A stretch of DNA of 64,000 nucleotides, from positions 9,161,993 through 9,225,992 of the forward strand of contig NC_034414.1 in NCBI RefSeq assembly GCF_002078875.1, written 5' to 3'. Made by a program: the position numbers and the translations under genes. The DNA comes from Numida meleagris. Lineage: Eukaryota > Chordata > Aves > Galliformes > Numididae. The notes beneath the pieces are model-generated. The model worked only from the letters and a program-made list of their open reading frames with translations. It was not told the origin of the DNA and did no database searches. Numbering within the stretch: the first letter of the stretch is position 1; the number at the start of each line of letters is the position of its first letter. Of this stretch, positions 55,752 to 64,000 are shown one piece after another.

Positions 55752-57878
55752 GTGAGTCCTCAGTAACATTCATAAAAAGCACTCCTGTTTTTTATGTTTT
55801 TACATACATTGTTGTTAAATGGAAAAAAGTAAAAATGAGAGGTGCATGATTGGTATCGTGAGTGTTGAAATAAGATTAGTAAAGTTTTGATTACACAGTC
55901 AAGGAGAAGGCAAGCTGCATGGAATGTAGAATAATTTCTTCTATACACTTCTAAGCTTCAGTAGAAGTACTGAGATCTTGCACGATTTCTCTCACAAAAA
56001 GATCACTGAGATCTTTTGTGTAATAGTACCCTGCTTACTATTTAACTGAAATTATACGTTCAGAAGTTGAGACCCCAGATGTAAGTAGCATGATGATTTT
56101 TTAATGTTCCAGACCTGAACTAAAAAAATAAAGTAACCTGACTGTTGTTTGCACAAGCCAGCTGTTAATGCATAATAGAAAAAGAATTTTGTTTTTCCCA
56201 GATCTAATCCTCAGGTTCAGTGATGGTCCCCTTTGGTATGTCCCATTAGATACAATTGTTTGGCAAAAGTACTTATTTTGGTATAAAACTAAGTTATTCA
56301 TACTAAACACAAACTGATGTGTTTTTCAGAGCATAAGATCAGTAGACAAACTTTATAGTGACTAGTTAAAATTAACAGTTTATACATTCTATTTGGAATT
56401 TGAGTCTAAGTGAAACTTTTTGAAGCATTTTTCAGTTTCTCCAGAGGTTTTTGGTATTTCATCCTTGACTGGAGTGATTATGTTATACCTGAGATGAACC
56501 TGCATAGAAACAATGATCTGTTTGAATATTCTTAAATTAAGAAAAATGAGTAACATTCTTTAACCTCCTTCAAATTTCCCTTCATAATCTTTTGGAGGGA
56601 TTCTCGCTCTAGAGTTAAATGAAACTAATGTTCCTTTTTCCCTGTTTTGGGAATAAATCCTATCAAATCCTGCTACAACTTTTTTTCCCTTGACCTTCGT
56701 GCTCCTAACATATCAATTAACAGCTTATAAGTCTTCTGTTTGCTGGATTTTTCTTTATAGAAATCTTAGACTGGTAAAAGTTTTGCTACGTAACAAGGCA
56801 TATTGCTGTTCTGTCTCTGATAAGTCCAGAGGAATGTACAAACTGAAGTTCAAATCATTCTGGTGGAATGAATTGTTTTTTTATTAAAAGAACATTCTGG
56901 CAAAGCTGGTACGTTTGCATTGTCAAACTGTGCCATGGCTTTTTCTACGGAATTGCTTCTCTGTTTCACAAAATTAGCATATGCAATGTTGTTTATACAT
57001 ATATTCATGCATACACTCTTCAAGCTGTATTTCGTTTTTCTGTAGACAAAGTGCAGGTTTTACAATACTGCTGCTTCAATATGCAAAAATGTCTTGCTTC
57101 TTTTCTAAGTGTGATTGTTTTTATCCTTTCCAAAATTGTGAAGTAGTGCTTGGAAGTATGCGCTTGTTTTTACTGATGTTCTTGTTATCAGAACACCATG
57201 TTTAGTGCCAGAAGCATATTAAATATTATTTCATATGGCCACATTGAAAATACACAGTGTTCTTGGTAGCCAGGATAGGAATTGGGAATCTAACAGTGAT
57301 GGGTTTTCATTTTTGTGTTCAGTTGATGTTACTGCTCAACTGTATTCCAATTAAAGTTAACAATACCTGTAACAAATCTAAGAACACCATAGAATTATAT
57401 CAATTAAATAGATATGGTATCATCTCTATTTGCTATTATTATGAAGTATTATGGGAAATTTTGATGGGGTTTTGTTAAAACATTTTATTGTTAATGTAAT
57501 TCCTGTTACTTGAAATGAAGTAATGAAGTTACGCAGTGTCACAATCCCATTGTTCGAGGACTGTTGTGCATCTGAAATGTTAAGTTTGAGGATACACGTT
57601 CATTTTGTGACCTGACATAAAAGAAAGCATTAATGAAAAAATTGCTTGTTCTTCTTAAATAGGTTTTCTTACGTGGGTGCACACAGTGCAGACACTAACT
57701 GCTTGAGAGGCACAAATGATAAGAAAGATGTGCTTTCATATGAGTCCAGCAACTGAAACCAAGAAACTGAGTAGAAAGGGAAATGTATTCCTAGAGGTGA
57801 TGTTTTAAGGTTCTAGAAGGGTCTCACGAAGCAGCGGAAGCTCTAGCCTTCAAGTATTTAAAAATATTCTTGGGAAAA

Positions 57879-57949
57879 CAGTATAAAATAGATATTAAAG
57901 AATAAAATGTAAGTATAAATAAAGTATAAAATATATAAAGTAAATAACA
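57879..57949. repeat. AT-rich tract of repeated TATAAA/AGTA units
   Basis: Repeated AGTATAAA, AATAAAGTATAAA and ATATATAAAGTAAAT units; low complexity. Confidence 0.7.
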
Positions 57950-59719
57950 TGCTTCTGTCATATGACAGGTTTTGTCCGTATCCTGATGTCTTTGCTTACA
58001 TAGATGTTGGTCTTGCGTATTTCTACATGTATCTGATCAAAATAACAGGAAACTTTAGGCTGTGTGCAGCATCCTATCAACTCTTGCAATGTCTACCAAA
58101 ATTTCAGAATTCCTACTCTTGAACTCTGGTGATTGGCCTGTTGTAAAACTTGAGCAGATAGGATTCGATCACAGAAGTAGTCTAACAGCTTGCAGGATTA
58201 AATAGACAAGAAATCAGTACTGGTTACATATTTTTGGTCTGGAGAAAGACTTGAATTTTTCTAGAAAAAATGTTCACAATGCTCTTTAAAAAAAAATTAA
58301 ATATTAGACACGAGCAAAATATGACTCATCAGTAACAGTGGACATTTTAATGTGTACTGTTAATGTCACAAAAACAAACATCTTTTGCTTCTGGGTTAGA
58401 AAAAGGTTTTAGTTTACTATTAGTAATACTGTTGGAATTTTGTTTAAAATTGAAACAATATAAATAAAATGTCCTTATACATGAATTTTTCCATGTATTT
58501 TTGGGGGTACAGATGGTCTGTGCTTGCTTGGCATGCAGTCATTTCTTTCTGTGTGTAATAAGATAGAAATGTACTATTCTGTATTGCTACAGTAAAGAGT
58601 TCTTTCTATGTGTGGCAGGAAAGGGCTAGGTGAAAAGGATATATATTAATTTTGATTTCATTTTATTACTTCTTGAAGGAATGCAGATTGGTAGTCGTAT
58701 AATTGGCCCTGTCAAATTCACAAAATTTGGATATACCATTTCAGTTATGTCTCTTTGTAAGGTGGCAAGTTGCAATGTAGACTGCGCTGTATTTCTTGAA
58801 GGTTCAGTGTGCTGCAAGAGCAGTGATCTTTTGTAAGCACCAGTTTCACACTGTCCACTGGACAACAGGCAGAGTGAGCGAAGTGTCTCTTCTTCAGTGC
58901 TATTCCAAGCCACAGTCACCCTGGTTCTCCTGCTCCCTCCCTTTTCAACCGAAGCGATGTTCTCCAGTCTCATCCTTCTGGAAAACGCTGGTGGCCAGGA
59001 TGGATTTTTCTTTTTTTCTTTATGCTTGTAAACTGTCAAATTTTGAGTAAAATTTCAATTGGTTATGGATGCTAATTACATTCTATAACACTCAATGAAA
59101 CATTAGAGAAATACTGTGTGGAATAGCGCTCAGTGAAATCTTCTGGTTTTTGCTTAGATGTTCATGAACATGTCTGCCCATTTCTCGTTTGTACTCCGTA
59201 CACCTACGCCTTTCTCTGTAGAGAAGAAAGTAGAATTAACAGAATTACTTCTGAAAAGTCTACCAGTTGTAAGGATAAGAGCATTCTGTAAAGGTGAAAG
59301 AGGCAGTACTAGAGAATTTCAGAGCGGTTTATCATATTGTATATTTTGCCATCAAACTCTTTCCAAGAGACACTCAATTCCAAGTTAATTATGTAACACA
59401 GGCATCATAATTGGAAATGTGCTCTCTCTTGTTCAGCATCAGCTACAAGTCAGAAAAACTGCATGATGAAAGGCTGATGTGGGAATCAGTTCCATTTTTG
59501 TGTCTTTATCAGGCAAATCTTAGAGTTAGTATCAGCTGGAATCGAGAATATTGGCCCAACTGTATGGTAAAAAAAAAAATAAAATGTACTAATATTATCA
59601 TTGTTACGTTACACCAAATAACATATTAATTTTTATTTTAGAGTTTGTGTAAATACCGTGAAACTGTGTGCAGTTAGTGGATGACACAGTTGATTTTGAA
59701 AAGCAAAATTCTTGTGTTC

Positions 59720-59733
59720 TTTTTTTTTTTTTT
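59720..59733. repeat. poly(T) run
   Basis: Fourteen T in a row in the last intron; no retroelement body was recognised on the minus strand next to it. Confidence 0.85.
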
Positions 59734-62700
59734 AACATTTAACATGAGTTGTCATTCCTGTGTTCTTCCTCACCTGTGGTTGGCCTAGGTAATACTGATA
59801 CACAGCAGTACTTGCTGCTTAGCCATCTGTAAAGCTAGAAAAATTTCTGTAGGGTGTTAGCGTTCTGTACTCATAGATTCTCAACCTTACTTCTAACTAC
59901 TGTTTGTCCTTCTCATCGTTTAAACCTTACTCTAATATGCGTGGGATGAAACAGATTTTACCTTAGCAGTCTCCACTCTTGAGTTGTTGGCTTTAGTTTA
60001 GGAAACTCCCATCTTGAAAGACATCCTTTATTATCCTGGCAAGAAATTTTGTCTTCTTCTGTTAGTTTTCCTCTTCTATCTCTATTCTACCAGTTCTGAT
60101 GGTACCTTAGTCCATCTGAATGTTTTCATGACTGAAACAGTATTAAATAACATCATTTTTAGTGGAGTTCTTACTCTTTTTTTTTAATCAATTCCCATAA
60201 ATTCTATCGGTGATTACTTAAATGAAAAAATGTTTTAAGGCTCATGCTTAAAAACAGCTAGAACATACCTGTATAATATAGCAGATGCTATGGAAGAAAC
60301 AGAACCACAAAGAAGAAAATGTATGCAGACAGTAGTGCAATTAATCACATGGGAGTGAAGAAATCTTTTTCTGCAGTACTTCTAACGAAGATACAAGTAT
60401 CAAAAGAATTATGTATTAGCTTTCTCTGTTGCATTTTGCTGTTATTTTATTAACAGAGCTTCTTCACATAAGTAGACATTATAACATTATAGCTCCTTAC
60501 ACCAGTTTGGCTTGTAAGGAGAGACAGTGGTAATGAGAGGGGAAAATGTAAAATGGCATGATATACAGGCATCGTTTTGCAGAACTAGAAGTGGGTTTTA
60601 CTCCTTTCAGGTGATGCATATTTTGTAAGGAAAAAATAGATGTTTAAGCTTTAGGATGAGGTCAATTCCTAGACTTCTGGAGTTGAACAAAACCACCATG
60701 CAGTATATTTACAATATAAGCTATGCTTTGAAGTCGGAATGTAATGTGTCCGTTACTTTTCTGTATATCGTCTTATATAACAAGTCTTCATTCGGAGATA
60801 TTAGTCATCTTGCACGTAATCAATCTGACAGGCAAAATATTGATTAAGGACCATTTCCAATATTATCAAATGTCTACATTAGTATTACTTGCATTGCTGA
60901 AAAATCCAGGAGCCCTAATTGTGGACCATAACAACTGGTCTGTCTTTCGTACCAAAAAACACAAAGATAATGACCCCTATCCTTGAGAGTTTACAATACA
61001 AATTTGAAATAAGTAGTAGTATGTGAAGCCAGACAGCTTAAGGCGCAGCAAGGATGATGTAGTACGCTATTAGTTTATGGACGTGACACAAAAGCAGTAT
61101 TTTAGTGAATTTTTGAGAGGATAATGTAGTTACTTGGTAGCTACTCTTGAATTTGAGTGTGGTCATTGAAGAAAGTGGTGCAGTGGTGGTCAAAGTTCTG
61201 TCAGTATTTCCAAACACTCTCCCAGTCAAGTGTTTTTATTACATTCATCAGAAGATCCTTTCATATAAAGATTATAATTCAGCAAATTATTTTTGTAGAA
61301 AGCAATCATACTTTTTAAGTTAAGACAGAAATCTGGGGGTTCTTGTTAGCTGTGGTTGACTGGTTTTGCAGTATCACAAATGTCAACGTGTCTCTGATCC
61401 TTAATATTTTAATTTGGATACGTTGGTTTTGAATGGATACATGTCTGCAGAACAGATTTTTTTGTCTTTGCAGGTAGTGTGTATCTCAAGTTCATAGCTA
61501 TTTTTATGTGAAAAAAATCTGGAAAATGGAAAGCAGCAAAGTATGATGTGATTCTTGAGCACATTTGTGGGAGAGATTACACGATTTTTCTTTAACTTTG
61601 TCTTTACAAGGACTTCTGGAAGTCCTTAATCAACTTTGCTCTCTTGAAGAAGCTTGCTTTCCCAGAATGATAACATCATGACCAAAATGAAGGGAACTTT
61701 GCTGTCTTCCTCTGTGGTTTGTGGCGGGAAGCAATTGGTCAGGAAAAAGAAAAAAAGGGAAAAAAAACCACTCCCTCCTTTCCCCTAAATAAAATAAAAA
61801 GTGAAGATAAATGTTGCAGTAAATGCTTAGTTCTGTTTCTGGGGAACTGATCCACTATCTCTTGAAACAAACAGAGCTCTTTCCATTGTATTGCCACAAG
61901 CACTGGCTTACATAATTTATAATTGATCCTGATTCCACTTGAAGTAATTTTCTACCAACGACATGGAGTTCTGGTTTGGTTTGTGCGTAACAGGGTTAGT
62001 CATAGCACATCCCTTTACATTACTGTTAATTCCAGGAGATATTATAGCCTTATATAAATATTTCTTCATTTAGAATTTTCACCACAGAAGAATTTCTGGT
62101 AGTTTATTTAAAATCTCCATTAAAGCTTCTAATCTTAAAGGAACATTAATCTGAAGTAACTGAGTCCCATTATTTTTCCATATCTGTAAGTTCCATTTCA
62201 ATTCTCTATCACTGATGTCCAGAAGAATGAAGCATATGTTTCCACATGAAAATACAATTCCTTAGTTTTAATGAGATCAGTTTCATTGGGGCATAATTAT
62301 TTTTCATGGTTGGAGTAGCGGTATTTTATATTTCCAGAAAACAGCAAATGCTTACAGGTGGTGAAGGAGATAAATGCTTATGTGTTTGTGTACATTGCCT
62401 GTTACGTTGTGAATTTTCTATACTAGGTATCTCATCAACAGTTTAAGGTGGTTGTGGCCAAATGGATTTAAAATTGATTCATTTATTCCCCCTTTCAGTA
62501 TGAATAGATGCTCTATTAACCAGGCTTCAAGTTTCATGTCAGGACATCAGTAATTCAGATTCTTTGGTGAGAGGATTTGGGATTTCCCAGAGTGATAAAT
62601 GCAGTCACACAGATGCATACTAGCTGCTGACTCACCTGATGCCAAAGGACTATGGTGAAATTTTAAACAATTTCAGAAAGCTCTGTCACAATTTGAAAAA

Positions 62701-62920
62701 CTCTTTAAGATTGATTCAAGACTGCAGCTGTGAATTTGTGAAATCTGTCATTTATCTAATAGAACTAAACCTTGGTGAACAAAGTCATCGTAATCTCTGT
62801 TACGAAATCAGATTTAAGAAAAAAAGCAACGTGGTATGTCCTCTGTTGGCAGAGAAAACAAATGAGCGTATTATCCGCTTGGAATCCAACCTTACTTAGA
62901 ACTGTGAAATTCTAAAATGA

Positions 62921-62955
62921 TTTGGTTGGTTGGTTTTAGTTTGGTTGGTTTGGGA
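62921..62955. repeat. (TTGG)n short tandem repeat
   Basis: Repeats of TTGG with a TTTTAG interruption. Simple sequence. Confidence 0.8.
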
Positions 62956-63697
62956 GGTTTTTTTGTGCCTTCTGAGCATCCAACCTTTTAGGTGATTGTT
63001 ATTTACTTTGTGTGATCTCTGTGTAACAGAACTTTGTAAATCTTTCTGTTACCTCTTTTTAGAAAGAAGTGTGTTGCTGTGGATTATTTAGTTTTACATG
63101 TACCTTGGTGTTAGCAAACTGTCTTGATACATTTACATCGATATTTAGAGAATACTCTCTATGGCTTTAAGTAATATATAGTAAATTATACATGATCTTT
63201 AGCAGCTTCTGATTAAAGAAAGTATATATTTAGATGTTTAAGTCATTTTTGCCAGAAAATGCATGCAAGAAGTAAAACTCCATCTAGAATTACATCCCAA
63301 TTTTGCAAAATTCTAGAATTCTATTGCCCTCTGCTGGTTCAGTGTGCCCACAAGTGATTAGGTAGCGCTGAGTTATAAGTGAATTGGACTTCCTTTATTT
63401 TTCATGGTTAAATAATAGGAGATTAGCAGTCTAAGGTAATCACTTGCTGCTCACACGTATTTTAAAATAGAAATTAATCAGCATACAATCCTGCATGGGG
63501 ACTTTTGAAAAGTAGGACAGGTGGCAGATTGTTTTATTTGATGTATCTGAGGTTGGAGAATGGGAGAAGATGCTTGATCTTCAGTTTATCATTTTTTGTC
63601 TTTATGTCCTTGTTTTCCAACTTTACTTATGCTCTTGTGACCTTTTCCCACATTTTAACATTTTAGACCAAGTGGGAATTATTCACTTATTGAATTG

Positions 63698-63719
63698 ATA
63701 TATATATATATATATATAT
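63698..63719. repeat. (TA)n microsatellite
   Basis: About eleven TA units near the right end of the window. Confidence 0.92.
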
Positions 63720-64000
63720 TTTACCATTACTCAGTCAGGCTTGAAGACATAATTATGTTTGCTTCAATATTTGTATGCCGCATTGAATATTGATACATGC
63801 ATGGTGTGATGCAGTTTTGTATGCAAAGTTAATATATAGATAAGCCTCACTCCTACAGGTCAGTCTATGTAGTGTGGTCCTCTGGGCTTGTTAGAAGTCT
63901 TTGGAATTCATCAGCTGTCTGTGTGAGTACAGCAGACATGTGAATGCCAGTCTGGGTCGTAGAATATGTTTGTATGCAGAATTTGGCTTGAGGAGGGGCA

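Larger units (their letters stand above)
55752..64000 (+). other. SBF2: 5' part of the next SBF2 intron
   Basis: No further SBF2 exon was found; the expected KLAPGVSQFAYTCVQ-like segment is absent. The stretch is AT-rich unique sequence with a TATAAA/AAAG-rich tract at 57879-57949, a T run at 59720-59733, a TTGG repeat at 62921-62955 and a TA microsatellite at 63698-63719. Acceptor-donor juxtapositions occur at 60601-60616 and 61456-61480. A mixed-composition patch at 58760-59030 has frames on both strands but no recognised product. Confidence 0.85.

Noticed and set aside
58626..59039. 137-codon minus-strand frame with overlapping plus-strand frames
   Set aside because: Both strands are open, typical of a slightly GC-richer patch; no family resemblance and no splice structure.

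Overview
The window is vertebrate nuclear DNA and almost certainly avian. It is AT-rich and intron-dominated, with no bacterial-style gene packing. It carries repeated fragments of the CR1 non-LTR retrotransposon, the dominant interspersed repeat of birds (also present in turtles and crocodilians). Several of these end in the CR1 tail resembling ATTCTATGATT. A chicken-like galliform macrochromosome is the most natural reading, but the species is inferred.

Only one gene can be supported: the plus-strand gene SBF2 (MTMR13, SET-binding factor 2, a pseudophosphatase of the myotubularin family with an N-terminal DENN module). Eleven consecutive internal coding exons lie between 18149 and 55751. 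All are bounded by AG acceptors and GT donors, and they join in frame without a stop: 1,310 coding bases, about 437 residues, roughly a quarter of a protein of about 1,850 residues. They encode the second half of the DENN module (cDENN and dDENN), the linker after it, and the start of the SBF2-specific domain. The promoter, the first exons (uDENN and early cDENN), the GRAM, pseudophosphatase and PH parts, and the 3' end lie outside the window.

Layout. 1-18148 is the 3' part of an upstream SBF2 intron. 18149-25223 is a compact block of seven exons (cDENN and dDENN). 25224-34285 holds three more exons with multi-kb introns; the first of these (30092-30296) is strikingly GC-rich. 34286-55682 is a 21.4 kb intron without a recognisable gene. 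55683-55751 is an isolated 69-base exon. 55752-64000 is the start of the next intron. Clear CR1 pieces are at 4350, 14905, 18720, 27363, 30388, 30540, 31250 and 48985 (sense) and at 42943, 43670 and 48060 (antisense). The 14905 copy keeps recognisable but broken reverse-transcriptase coding sequence. The rest is microsatellites, homopolymer runs and unique intronic DNA.

No RNA gene, CRISPR array, operon, phage or previously undescribed system is visible. The observations most worth checking are the GC-rich exon, two promoter-like clusters inside introns, a GC/CpG patch at 38395, a possible decayed pseudogene at 46881-47513, and several juxtaposed acceptor/donor sites in the long introns.
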